Shown piece by piece: positions 28,939-37,538 of a stretch of DNA of 64,000 nt (its first letter is position 1; every line of letters begins with the position of its first letter). The stretch is taken from contig QOQU01000011.1 in the NCBI GenBank assembly GCA_003327455.1, forward strand, positions 1 through 64,000, given 5' to 3'. A program made the translations under genes and the position numbers. The notes beneath the pieces are model-generated. The model saw only the letters and a program-made list of their open reading frames with translations. It was not told the DNA's origin and searched no databases. The DNA is from Anaerolineae bacterium (lineage in GTDB: Bacteria > Chloroflexota > Anaerolineae > Anaerolineales > UBA4823).

Positions 28939-30075
28939 TCAAGAGCCCGCTTCCAGCACCTGGAGAATGGCTCGGTGAAACACTTCTGCCATGGCTTCCA
29001 CATTGACCTCTTCAACCGCCAGGCGAAAGGATTCGGCCCCCATACGGCGCAGGCGGGCGGCATCGCTCAGCGCCTCCTCCAGAGCCCGCATAAGAGCAAT
29101 CAGATCGTTGGGCGGCACCAACCAACCGTTGGCAGGTCGCACCAGGTCCTCTTGCGTTCCATCTCCTTCGGCGACAATGAGCGGCAATCCGTGCGCCATG
29201 GCTTGCTGAGCGGCTAAACCTCCTGTGCCCGGCAGGACGAACAGATCTGCCCAGTCAAAGGCTTCCTTCAGGGCAGCGCCGCGCCGCTCGCCTAAAAAAT
29301 GGGCTAAGGGATAGATCCGGGCAGCCTGTTCTTCCAATGTCTGTCGTTCAGGTCCTTCACCGACAATCGCCAGGTGGGGTTGTCGGTTGGCTGGCAAAGA
29401 GGCACAGGCCTGCAAGAGCAAATCGATCCGTTTGCGCGCCTGTAAACGGCCAACAAACAGCACCCTGGGCCTGTCTTCAAAAACAGGCGGTTTTGGTGGT
29501 GGAGCAACGGTCGGACGGCGCGCCACAGCGTTGATGGCAATAAAGATGCGCCCGGCTGGCAATCCAGCCTGGCGGTATTGCTCGGCACCGCGGCGGCTAT
29601 AGGCGATTATCCCATCCAGGCTCTGGAAAAACTTTGCCCGTTCTGCCTGGCGCAGGCGACCGATGAATCCTCCCAGAGGCGGCGCACCCAGCCCCCAGCC
29701 GATCACCTTACCGCCTCGCCGCTGCATCCATTGCACTGCCAGGCGGGTGGTAAGATAGCGCGGGTTGGCTTCAACGATCAGCACCCGCGGTTGCCAGGCG
29801 CCCAACCAGCGCAACAGCCCCAACTGCCAGCACAGGTAAAGCGGATGGGCAGGGTGGAGGAAATGCAGGTTGAACCCCTGCTCGAAACGTACATTCGGGA
29901 TGCTTTGGGCAGGTCGGATCATCTCTTGCGCCAGCGGCTGGGCGGCAAAAACACTCAGCCGGGCGGGAAAACGTTCTGCCAGGCACTCAAAGAACGCCAC
30001 GCGATAATCGGGCAGGACGCGTTGCTGTACCCCGACTCGCCCAGTCTCCTCTATGCCTGATTCTAGCGGCGACAT
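28939..30075 (-). CDS. Family 4 glycosyltransferase
   Basis: The 378-residue protein has the two-domain GT-B layout. The N-terminal domain begins VGVQQRVLPDYRVAFFECLAERF, the acceptor-side pattern seen in GT4 enzymes. The C-terminal domain carries RPRVLFVGRLQARKRIDLLLQA, HLAIVGEGPERQTLEEQA, then the nucleotide-sugar region DLFVLPGTGGLAAQQAMAHGLPLIVAEGDGTQEDL in consecutive parts (an EX7E-like site where the first Glu is replaced by Gly/Thr-rich sequence). It should transfer a sugar onto an envelope polysaccharide or glycolipid in the cytoplasm. It follows the glycosyltransferase-FkbM fusion by 4 bp and belongs to the same three-gene operon. Confidence 0.87.
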   Translation of the reverse strand: MSPLESGIEETGRVGVQQRVLPDYRVAFFECLAERFPARLSVFAAQPLAQEMIRPAQSIPNVRFEQGFNLHFLHPAHPLYLCWQLGLLRWLGAWQPRVLIVEANPRYLTTRLAVQWMQRRGGKVIGWGLGAPPLGGFIGRLRQAERAKFFQSLDGIIAYSRRGAEQYRQAGLPAGRIFIAINAVARRPTVAPPPKPPVFEDRPRVLFVGRLQARKRIDLLLQACASLPANRQPHLAIVGEGPERQTLEEQAARIYPLAHFLGERRGAALKEAFDWADLFVLPGTGGLAAQQAMAHGLPLIVAEGDGTQEDLVRPANGWLVPPNDLIALMRALEEALSDAARLRRMGAESFRLAVEEVNVEAMAEVFHRAILQVLEAGS

Positions 30076-30079
30076 TTCC

Positions 30080-32293
30080 TCACCCCTGGAGCGGTGGAAA
30101 GGCGACCAGATACGCCCGCCGTGGCAGGTTAAGTGGCTGGTTTAGGGCAGGATAATCTTTCTTCATCCAGCACAGCCGATAACCGGCCTGGGTCAGCAGT
30201 TGCCAGGCGGTTTCGGTGCAGGTTTGGTTATGTGTTTCGAGCAGCACCAGCGGTCGCATCTGCTGAAGCAGGCGTCTCATCCCGCGCAGGGCAGCCACCT
30301 CACCGCCTTCGATATCAATCTTGATCACCTGCGGCGGCGGATAGCCCTGCTCGAAGACCAGCTCATCCAGAGCCACACCCTGCACGGCAAGTTGTTTGCC
30401 GGCGGAAGGGACCGCCGTTGTGCCTGTCACTACCCGCCCGGTGTCATCCGATACCCCTACCAGAAAGGTGACCGTTTGAGCAGTTTCGACCACAGCGGCG
30501 GCGACTACCTCCATTTGGGCAAGGTCGGCATTGGCGCTCAGATTCTGTTTCAGGCGTTGCACGTTGGCGGGAAAAGGCTCAAAGGCGATGACCTTGCCCT
30601 GCCTGCCCACCCGCCGTGCCAATAAGAGGCTGACATATCCCACATTCGCGCCGACATCATAGGCGGTTTGACCTGGCTGGACCAACTCCTGAATCGCCTG
30701 CTGTAACTCAGGTTCGTACGTGCCAAGCCAGTAATCCTTCTCCTGAGAAAGGTCGAGATAGAGAGAGAGCCCTTTCAGACCACCGGCGGTGATCTCCACC
30801 CATTGCAACCCGTTGCCCACCGAGAGATTGACCCGTTGACGCAGCCAGCCAGCAAGCCAGGGCAGTCGGTACACCTGGCGTTTGACCGCCAGGGGCATCA
30901 GGCGCGAGAGCATCCCCAAACCCACCAGCCAGAGCGACGGCAGGCGGTTCTGCCCCCTCTCCCTGCTCACCGTATGGGAAAGGGAATCCGTCGCCCCTCG
31001 CCCTTCGGGAGAGGGGTCGGGGGTGAGGGTCTTCTCCCCTCGCCCCCTGGGAGAGGGGTTGGGGGTGAGGGTTTGCTCCCCTCGCCCCTTGGGAGAGGGG
31101 TCGGGGGTGAGGGCATCCTCCGGCTGCCACGACATTTCGGCGTTCTTGCTTTTATCCCTCACCCTGGCCCTCTCCCTAAGGGAGAGGGAATCCGTCCCCC
31201 CTCGCCCCCCGGGAGAGGGGTCGGGGGTGAACGATGGGAAAACAATTCCCAACACTTCTGCATAAGCCTTTGCCATCTCCTGAACGTCAAAACAGGCCTC
31301 GGCGCGGGCGCGGGCAGCCGGGCGCATCTGCTCCTGTTGCAAAGCGATCTCTACTGCGGCGCGCGCTAAGGCAGGGATATCAGGAGGTTGCAAACGCCAG
31401 GCATCGCCACCATAAGGCACCACACGTCCACAATCCTGGGTGACCAGCTCTGGCAATGCACCACTCTCGAATGCCAGCACCGGCAATCCGCAGGCAAGAG
31501 CCTCAATCACCGCGTTGGGACAGGCCGGATGGATATCTGCCGAGTACAGCAAATGCGCCGAGCGGTCGAGAAAGGGGATTTCGGTCGGTGCAACGCGCCC
31601 CTGCCAGCGGATGCCTGCTCCGGACTTTCGATCCCAGCTCTGGCGAATCTCCTCGGCGACCTGCCCAACCACCATTAACTCCAGCCCCTGGGGATAGCGT
31701 TTGCCCCACTTCCTCTGCAAAACGCGCAACTCTTCCAATAACCTGACCGCCACACCCAATCCCCACTCATAGCCACCACCCAGGCTGCCTTCCACCATCA
31801 AGAGGCGCAGGCGCTCGCCCGGGCGCTGATGTTCTCCATCGGGCGTAAAATGGTCTAAATCAACCCCGTTATAAATCACTCGCTGAGGTGGGCGGGTCGG
31901 TCCATATAAGCGCTCCCACCAGTCTCTGGCAAAGTGGCTCTGATAAACAACGGCGGTTGCCAGGCGCTGGCGGATCAATGCCAGCGTGAGATTGGCAAGC
32001 TCGGCGCGCAGGCGGTGGCGGAGAGAAAAGGAAGTCGGGCGAATGTCAGGCGGCAGGCGGTGCAGCCAGTTCAAACCGTCCAACCGCTGGACGATCGGGA
32101 TACCACGCCGTCTTGCCCGCCACAACTCGCCCAATTGACGCGTGCCGCCGATGACCAGCACAGCCTGATAGGGTGTATCCCTTAAATCCTGGGTAACTTC
32201 TATGCCCCAGCGCTCGAAGACCGCAACCAGGCGGTCGCGAAAAGAAACCATTCCCCCCACGCCGCTCACGCGAGGCACCAGACAAACCTTCAT
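30080..32293 (-). CDS. Glycosyltransferase fused to FkbM methyltransferase through a repeat-derived linker
   Basis: I start this 737-residue protein at MKVCLVPRVSG, whose ATG overlaps the stop of the acetyltransferase gene as ATGA. Residues 1-353 form a GT4-like glycosyltransferase (VIYNGVDLDHFTPDG; ADIHPACPNAVIEALACGLPVLAFESGALPEL in sequence). Residues about 354-446 are low-complexity and are translated palindromic repeats (TPDPSPGGRG, LTPDPSPKGRG, LTPNPSPRGRG, SLSLRERARVRD). Residues about 447-737 are an FkbM-type SAM methyltransferase: YDVGANVGYVSLLLAR, VIAFEPFPANVQRL, IKIDIEGGEVAAL. The two enzymes would add and O-methylate a sugar. Fusion by repeat insertion between two formerly separate genes is the simplest reading. 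No stop or frameshift interrupts it. Confidence 0.88.
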   Translation of the reverse strand: MKVCLVPRVSGVGGMVSFRDRLVAVFERWGIEVTQDLRDTPYQAVLVIGGTRQLGELWRARRRGIPIVQRLDGLNWLHRLPPDIRPTSFSLRHRLRAELANLTLALIRQRLATAVVYQSHFARDWWERLYGPTRPPQRVIYNGVDLDHFTPDGEHQRPGERLRLLMVEGSLGGGYEWGLGVAVRLLEELRVLQRKWGKRYPQGLELMVVGQVAEEIRQSWDRKSGAGIRWQGRVAPTEIPFLDRSAHLLYSADIHPACPNAVIEALACGLPVLAFESGALPELVTQDCGRVVPYGGDAWRLQPPDIPALARAAVEIALQQEQMRPAARARAEACFDVQEMAKAYAEVLGIVFPSFTPDPSPGGRGGTDSLSLRERARVRDKSKNAEMSWQPEDALTPDPSPKGRGEQTLTPNPSPRGRGEKTLTPDPSPEGRGATDSLSHTVSRERGQNRLPSLWLVGLGMLSRLMPLAVKRQVYRLPWLAGWLRQRVNLSVGNGLQWVEITAGGLKGLSLYLDLSQEKDYWLGTYEPELQQAIQELVQPGQTAYDVGANVGYVSLLLARRVGRQGKVIAFEPFPANVQRLKQNLSANADLAQMEVVAAAVVETAQTVTFLVGVSDDTGRVVTGTTAVPSAGKQLAVQGVALDELVFEQGYPPPQVIKIDIEGGEVAALRGMRRLLQQMRPLVLLETHNQTCTETAWQLLTQAGYRLCWMKKDYPALNQPLNLPRRAYLVAFPPLQG
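30953..31234. repeat. Palindromic repeat cluster 5, inside a coding region
   Basis: Five or six hairpin units (CCCCTCGCCCC..GGGAGAGGGG type and one CCCTCTCCCTAAGGGAGAGGG unit) lie wholly inside the glycosyltransferase-FkbM gene. They keep the reading frame and encode its interdomain linker. They match the intergenic clusters elsewhere in the window. Confidence 0.92.
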
Positions 32294-32730
32294 GGACGCA
32301 GGCCCACTTTGCGAGCTGGCACTCCAGCCCAAAGCTCGTTCTCGCCGGTCGATTCGAGTAATACGGCATTGGCGCCCACCACCGTGCCACGCCCCACCCG
32401 CAAAATCCCCTCTTTTCCCAGCACCTTTGCTCCCGGAGAGAGAATGACATCATCCTCGATGACAATCCCTTCGAAGCGCGATTCGTGGCTCGGACGGTAA
32501 ATATCTGCTCGGCCTGTGCCGACTCCCGGGTAAATTTTGACCCGCTTTCCAATCACCGTCCTGGAGTGAATCACCACTCCAAATCCTCCATGCGCCAGCT
32601 CGAACCCCTCGCCGATTGGCACACAGCGGGGGATTTCCACGCCCAAAAGCTTGAGCAGATAGTAGGCGAAAGCGCCAAAAATGGGCGAGGTGCGGGCATA
32701 GACCAGACGGGTATAAAAATCTTGCGCCAT
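32290..32730 (-). CDS. Serine acetyltransferase-like hexapeptide acyltransferase
   Basis: The 146-residue protein has the left-handed beta-helix made of hexapeptide repeats: GFGVVIHSRTVIGKRVKIYPG, VIEDDVILSPGAKVLG, VGRGTVVGANAVLLEST, and closes ENELWAGVPARKV, the usual end of such enzymes. It is shorter than CysE, lacking most of the N-terminal helical domain. Its place as first gene of a glycosyltransferase operon suggests acetylation of a sugar or lipid-linked intermediate instead of cysteine synthesis. The stop overlaps the next start. Confidence 0.83.
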   Translation of the reverse strand: MAQDFYTRLVYARTSPIFGAFAYYLLKLLGVEIPRCVPIGEGFELAHGGFGVVIHSRTVIGKRVKIYPGVGTGRADIYRPSHESRFEGIVIEDDVILSPGAKVLGKEGILRVGRGTVVGANAVLLESTGENELWAGVPARKVGLRP

Positions 32731-32855
32731 TGATCCTTCTTGAAGCGGGCCTTAGCGGCTTATCGGCCACCTCAAAGGTGGCAAGCCAGCGATAGGGAAA
32801 TTTTATCATCGTTTGAAGGAGAAAAAGTTGCCCCCTCCGCACTGCCGGTTTGATG

Positions 32856-32884
32856 TTGTCAGAAAATCCGACAAGATTTATACT
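32856..32884 (+). promoter_or_regulatory. Promoter with overlapping palindrome for the peroxiredoxin gene
   Basis: TTGTCA (32856-32861) and TATACT (32879-32884) are spaced 17 nt, a strong vegetative promoter. An imperfect palindrome of the form TTGTCnGAnnnTCnGACAA covers 32856-32874, that is the -35 box and spacer. A dimeric repressor bound there would occlude RNA polymerase. A redox-sensing regulator would fit the gene's role, but none is encoded nearby. Confidence 0.6.
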
Positions 32885-32931
32885 ATAGGCGCTTTACGAA
32901 CTGCGTTTACCTTATCAGAAAGGGAAATACC

Positions 32932-33708
32932 ATGGCGTTATCCATTGGGCAACTGGCACCGGATTTTACCCTCTTTGACCATCGCAAGCGTCCGGTCGCC
33001 TTGAGCGACTTTCGAGGGCGCAAGAACGTTGTCCTGGCTTTTTTCCCGCTAGCCTGGACCCCGATATGAAGTAGCCAGATCCCATCCTATCAGGCGGCGC
33101 TTGATCGCTTTGAACGGATGGATACCCAGGTGCTGGGTATTAGCGTGGACAGCAGTGATTGTTTATATGCCTGGGCAGAGAGCCTCGGCGGAATTACCTT
33201 CCCCTTGTTGAGCGATTTCTTTCCTCACGGTCGGGTCGCTCAACTGTATGGAGTGCTGCGCCCCGAAGGGTATAGCGAGCGGGCGATCTTTGTCATCGAC
33301 AAACAGGGCGTGATCCGCTATGTCGATGTGCATGAGATTGACGATCAGCCGGATAATGAAGTGCTGTTTGCCGAGCTGTATAAGCTCGAGCCTGAATTGG
33401 CCGCCAAAGACCGCCAGTTTCTGCAACGCCAGCAACAGGCCGAAGCCCAGGTAGAAGCGGAACCCCCCGCGGCAGAGGTGGTCATGTATTGTACCCCGTG
33501 GTGTCCGGCTTGCCGCCGGGCACGCGCCTATCTCAACGAGAAGAAAATCCCCTTTGTGGAGATCGACATCTCGCGCGACCGCACGGCAGCCGCCCAGGTG
33601 CGCCAATGGGCAAAAGGAAACGAGACCACCCCCACCTTTCTCATCAAGGGTAAGGTGATTGTGGATTTTCGCATCGATGAAATCGAAGCGGCATTAAGAC
33701 AAACCTGA
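32932..33708 (+). CDS. Peroxiredoxin-glutaredoxin fusion, probable selenoprotein (in-frame TGA = Sec46)
   Basis: Starting at ATG 32932 (AAGGGA upstream), the frame encodes [15 protein letters not shown], then [21 protein letters not shown] and a TGA codon at 33067-33069, then [15 protein letters not shown] and an uninterrupted rest. AhpC/TSA-family peroxiredoxins have the peroxidatic cysteine exactly here (TPxC, followed by S/T and later the conserved Gln or Glu). The TGA therefore sits at the active-site residue, as in known selenocysteine peroxiredoxins. Residues 160-258 are a glutaredoxin-like domain with CTPWCPAC (Cys191, Cys194) and [13 protein letters not shown], a likely internal reductant. 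With Sec the protein has 258 residues. It should reduce peroxides in the cytosol. ssnA lies next to it. Alternatives are a nonsense mutation or a sequencing error, with translation restarting at 33118. Confidence 0.72.
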
Positions 33709-33834
33709 GCAGTTGCCATCGCCCCTCTGTGCGGGTGTGTTTGGCAAAGCGAGCACTCCTGAGGGTTGACTCTTGACAACCCCGCTGGCTGGTAGAAGCC
33801 GACAAAAAGGAAATCGGTAGAAAGTGAGGTTGCG

Positions 33835-35190
33835 ATGATTATTCTGAATGGTAAGTTGATCACCTGGCAGGCGCAGAACCTGTTATTGGAGAAGATGGCA
33901 ATCCGCATTGCCGACGGGCGCATCGCCGAAATCGCCCCTCAGGCGGATTTGATTGCCCGTTACCCCCAGGAGGAGACGCTGGATGCCGCCGGACAGTACG
34001 TCATGCCCGGCAACATCTGTGCCCATACGCATTTCTACGGCGCGTTTGCACGCGGCATGGCGATCCCCGGCGCGGCGCCCAAAGATTTTCCTGAAATCCT
34101 GCAAAAATTGTGGTGGCCTCTGGATCGTTCCCTGACTCTCGAAGATGTGCGTCTATCCACTCAGGTGATGTTAGCCGATGCGATTCGGCATGGTACTACC
34201 ACACTGATCGACCATCATGCCTCGCCCAATGCGATAGAAGGTTCGCTGGATGTCATCGCCGAAGAAGTGGAAAGAGCCGGTCTGCGGGCGGTGCTGTGCT
34301 ATGAGGTCACCGATCGCGATGGGGCAGAGAAAGCCCAGGCAGGGATAGACGAAAACCTGCGCTTTCTGAAAGCCTGTGAGGGTGGCAAACGACCATTGGT
34401 ACGGGCAACCTTTGGCTTACATGCCAGCCTGACTCTCTCCGATGAGACCCTGGAGCGCTGTCGTTCGCTGGCGCCCGAAGGGGTTGGCTTTCATATTCAC
34501 GCCGCCGAATCGGATGCCGATGAGTACGATAGCCTTGCCAAATCGGGCTTGCGCGTGGTCGACCGCCTGCAACGGCATGGCATCCTGGGGAAAAACACCA
34601 TCTTAGCCCACTGTGTGCATGTGGATGCCCGCGAGATGGAGATCCTTGCCGAAAGCGGCACCTGGGTCACCCACCAGCCGCGTTCGAATATGAACAATGC
34701 CGTCGGCGTTGCCCCGGTTGAGTCCCTGTTGCGCATCGGCGTGCCGGTCTGTTTGGGTACCGATGGTTTCACCTCCACCATGTGGGAAGAATGGAAGTTC
34801 GCCTATCTGGTGCAGAAAGTCTGGCACCGCGACCCACGCCGCATGCCGGCAAATCTGATCGCCCAAATGGCAATTAACAACAACGCCGCTCTGGCGGGCA
34901 GATTTTTCGGCGAGGCTCCTCTGGGCGTCCTTCAGGAGGGGGCATTTGCCGACCTGATCTTTGTCGAATATCATCCGCACACCCCCATGACAGCCGATAA
35001 CCTGCCCTGGCACATCGTCTTTGGCTTCCACGAAAGCATGGTTACCACAACCATTGTGAACGGAAAAATCCTGATGAAAGACCGCCAGCTCTTGACTGTG
35101 GACGAAGCGGCGGTTGCGGCTCGAGCCCGCGACTTTGCCCCCCGTGCCTGGCAACGCTATCAAGCCAACGTTCTTGGCTACCAAGAATAA
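33835..35190 (+). CDS. ssnA: SsnA-type aminohydrolase (putative selenium/purine metabolism protein)
   Basis: The 451-residue amidohydrolase closely follows the pattern of E. coli SsnA: VMPGNICAHTHFYGAFARGM (first metal ligands), LWWPLDRSLTLEDV, TTTLIDHHASPNAIEGSLD, LCYEVTDRDG, HIHAAESDADEY, AHCVHVDAREM, QPRSNMNNAVGVAP and VCLGTDGFTSTMWEEWKFA. The family is known for co-occurrence with selenium-dependent molybdenum hydroxylases, but its reaction is not established; related amidohydrolases deaminate purines and similar rings. Here it stands 126 bp after the probable selenoprotein gene and 20 bp before an NpdG-like gene. This supports, without proving, a selenium link. Confidence 0.85.
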   Translation: MIILNGKLITWQAQNLLLEKMAIRIADGRIAEIAPQADLIARYPQEETLDAAGQYVMPGNICAHTHFYGAFARGMAIPGAAPKDFPEILQKLWWPLDRSLTLEDVRLSTQVMLADAIRHGTTTLIDHHASPNAIEGSLDVIAEEVERAGLRAVLCYEVTDRDGAEKAQAGIDENLRFLKACEGGKRPLVRATFGLHASLTLSDETLERCRSLAPEGVGFHIHAAESDADEYDSLAKSGLRVVDRLQRHGILGKNTILAHCVHVDAREMEILAESGTWVTHQPRSNMNNAVGVAPVESLLRIGVPVCLGTDGFTSTMWEEWKFAYLVQKVWHRDPRRMPANLIAQMAINNNAALAGRFFGEAPLGVLQEGAFADLIFVEYHPHTPMTADNLPWHIVFGFHESMVTTTIVNGKILMKDRQLLTVDEAAVAARARDFAPRAWQRYQANVLGYQE

Positions 35191-35210
35191 TTCCTTTTCA
35201 GGAGTGAAGC

Positions 35211-35873
35211 ATGAATCGAGCAAAACCTGTCATTGCCATCCTGGGCGGTACCGGTAAAGAAGGGCCGGGCCTGGCTTTACGCTGGGCAAGCGCGGGTTAT
35301 ACCATCTTGATCGGCTCCCGTCAGGCAGAAAAGGCACAGGCAACTGCGCAAGAGATCAATCAAACCCTTGGCATCCAGACCGTGCAGGGGTATGAAAACG
35401 CCGCAGCAGCCCGGCAGGCGGAGATTTGCGTGCTGACCGTGGTGCAGGCTGCTCATCAGGAAGCGTTGAACGGCTTGAAAGAAGCCCTGCAAGGCAAAAT
35501 CCTGGTGGACGCCACCGCCCGGGTAGATTTCCGTAATCCCAGGCCTCCGGAGCCACCGGCGGCTGCCCGCCTGGCGCAGGAACTGTTAGGAGATGGGGTG
35601 CGCGTGGTGGCGGCTTTCCAGAATGTCCCCGCTGCCGCCCTGCGCAAACTGGATCAGCCTCTGCATAGCGATGTGCTGGTCTGCGCCGACGATCTGGCGG
35701 CAGCCGAAGCCGTCATCCAGCTTGCCCGGGATGGCGGGATGCAGGCTTACTATGCGGGCGGTCTGGATAATGCCATTGTGGTGGAGGGCCTGACTGCCTT
35801 ACTCATCAGCCTGAACAAGCATTACCAGACTAAAACCGCCAGCATCCGCGTGGCGGGGTTGGGAGAGGCATAA
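35211..35873 (+). CDS. NADPH-dependent F420 reductase-like protein (NpdG type)
   Basis: The 220-residue protein begins with VIAILGGTGKEGPGLALRWASAGYTILIGSR, read in two overlapping parts as a Rossmann motif followed by the Arg/Ser pair that selects NADP. ICVLTVVQAAHQEALNGL and a C-terminal DNAIVVEGLTALLISLNKHY match F420-dependent NADP oxidoreductases, which shuttle hydride between F420 and NADP. GVRVVAAFQNVPAAAL is the conserved middle segment. It follows ssnA by 20 bp and is probably co-transcribed. The physiological partner is uncertain, as no F420 synthesis gene is seen in the window. Related proteins without F420 are known, so the cofactor is an inference. Confidence 0.8.
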   Translation: MNRAKPVIAILGGTGKEGPGLALRWASAGYTILIGSRQAEKAQATAQEINQTLGIQTVQGYENAAAARQAEICVLTVVQAAHQEALNGLKEALQGKILVDATARVDFRNPRPPEPPAAARLAQELLGDGVRVVAAFQNVPAAALRKLDQPLHSDVLVCADDLAAAEAVIQLARDGGMQAYYAGGLDNAIVVEGLTALLISLNKHYQTKTASIRVAGLGEA

Positions 35874-35891
35874 CCCGGCCCGGCAATCGCC

Positions 35892-37496
35892 TTACTCGCT
35901 CAGGTAATCGCGCAAATGGCGGCTGCGGGTGGGATGGCGGAGTTTACGCAAGGCTTTGGACTCGATCTGGCGAATCCGCTCGCGGGTGACGTTGAAGTAT
36001 TGTCCCACTTCTTCCAGCGTGTGATCTTTGCCATCCAGCAAGCCGAAGCGCAATTCCAGCACCTGGCGCTCACGTTCGGAGAGCACCGCCAGGGCGTTCT
36101 GGATTGACTCGCGCAGCATTTCGCGGGCGGCGGCATCCATCGGCTCAATCGAATCCTGATCTTCGATGAAATCTCCTAACTGGCTGTTCTCCTCGCTGCC
36201 GACCGGGCTTTCCAGAGACATCGGTTCTTCGGCTGCCTGGAGAATGCGCTCGACTTTCAGGGCTGCCCGTTGCCAGCGCCGGCGCACATCGGGAGGGATG
36301 GGATTGCCTTCTGCCCGACAGCGGCGGATGATCTGTTCGTCTTTGGGGTCGAGAAAGCCGCCTTCCAGAGCCATCTCGTCGTAGCCGGGCTCGCGTCCGT
36401 ATTGCTGTAGCAAGCGCCGCTGGATGCGCAATAAGCGATTGATCGACTCGAAGACGTGCACCGGGATGCGGATGGTGCGCGCCTGATCGGCAATCGAACG
36501 ACTGATTGACTGGCGAATCCACCAGGTGGCATAGGTGCTGAACTTATAACCGCGCGCCGGGTCGAACTTTGCCACCGCTCGCAACAGGCCGATATTCCCC
36601 TCCTGGATCAAGTCCAGAAAAGCGCTGCCTCGTCCAATATAGCGCTTGGCAACCGAAACCACCAGGCGCAGGTTGGCGCGAATCAGGACATATTGCGCTT
36701 CGGCCGCCGCCTGACGGATCTCTTCGATCTCCTGGCGAAAGACTTCTTCATCGGGTGGATAATTTTTCAAACGATTGAGGGTCGGGATGTCCTTTTTGGC
36801 GGCCACAAATTCGCTTAACTCCGCCAGGCAGGTTTGCGGAAACAGGTAGAGATGGACGTAAACAGAGAACACATAGCGGGCCAGCGTATCCCAACGCCGA
36901 TCTTCCCCCCACTGTCCATTATCCAGGTAAGAGCGCACATAAGAAGGATCACCAAGCTTCCAGTTCTGGCGCAGGGAACGCGCTTCCTGCAAGATTTGCT
37001 CCAGGTCAGGGCGTTCATACTTCAGGCGTTGGGTGTCTTCCTTCACTCGCTTCCAGGCTGTGCGCGTCTCGTCTAGCAGCGCTGCATAGTAAGCCTGGGA
37101 AGTTTTTTGGACGGCTTTGGTTTCACCGGGCAAAAGAGCTTCCAAACGGCGCAAGGCGTCCAGACGGGTTGCCAGCCAGAACTCCTGGTCAGTATCAAGG
37201 AGTTCAATGTCGCCGATTTCCTTGAGATAAAGGCGCACCGGGTCTTCTCCCAGTTCGGCAAGCAGGCGTGGATCCTCCAGGAGTTTGAGCGGTTCCTCGG
37301 CAATGATCTCCTCGAGTTCCCTGGCCTCCAAAGGAATGAGAGCCTGATCGGGCTCCTCGAGTTCGGTTGGCTCTAACTCGACCAGGAGATCGTCAACCTT
37401 TTCGGGCAGGAAAAAACCCTCCAGTGAGTCGTTCCTGGCTGCATCTTCTAACTCTGAAGTGATTTTTTTCTTTCTCCGTGTTTGAGATGCGGTCAT
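35892..37496 (-). CDS. rpoD: Primary RNA polymerase sigma factor (RpoD/SigA)
   Basis: The 534-residue protein directs RNA polymerase to vegetative promoters. It has an acidic N-terminal region, region 1.2 ([16 protein letters not shown]), a non-conserved insert of about 130 residues, region 2 ([56 protein letters not shown]), region 3 beginning [19 protein letters not shown], and region 4 ([50 protein letters not shown]). All core-binding and -10/-35 reading parts look intact, in agreement with the TTGACA/TATAAT-like promoters seen in the window. It follows dnaG by 42 bp, the classical macromolecular synthesis pairing, here without rpsU. Confidence 0.95.
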   Translation of the reverse strand: MTASQTRRKKKITSELEDAARNDSLEGFFLPEKVDDLLVELEPTELEEPDQALIPLEARELEEIIAEEPLKLLEDPRLLAELGEDPVRLYLKEIGDIELLDTDQEFWLATRLDALRRLEALLPGETKAVQKTSQAYYAALLDETRTAWKRVKEDTQRLKYERPDLEQILQEARSLRQNWKLGDPSYVRSYLDNGQWGEDRRWDTLARYVFSVYVHLYLFPQTCLAELSEFVAAKKDIPTLNRLKNYPPDEEVFRQEIEEIRQAAAEAQYVLIRANLRLVVSVAKRYIGRGSAFLDLIQEGNIGLLRAVAKFDPARGYKFSTYATWWIRQSISRSIADQARTIRIPVHVFESINRLLRIQRRLLQQYGREPGYDEMALEGGFLDPKDEQIIRRCRAEGNPIPPDVRRRWQRAALKVERILQAAEEPMSLESPVGSEENSQLGDFIEDQDSIEPMDAAAREMLRESIQNALAVLSERERQVLELRFGLLDGKDHTLEEVGQYFNVTRERIRQIESKALRKLRHPTRSRHLRDYLSE

Positions 37497-37538
37497 GTTA
37501 ACCTCTTTCGTGACAGAAAGCCGATTTGTGCCGCTGGA

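Noticed and set aside
33118-33708. 196-residue protein starting at ATG 33118
   Set aside because: It would begin in the middle of the peroxiredoxin fold without a ribosome site. It is better read as the part after the TGA of the 258-codon gene.
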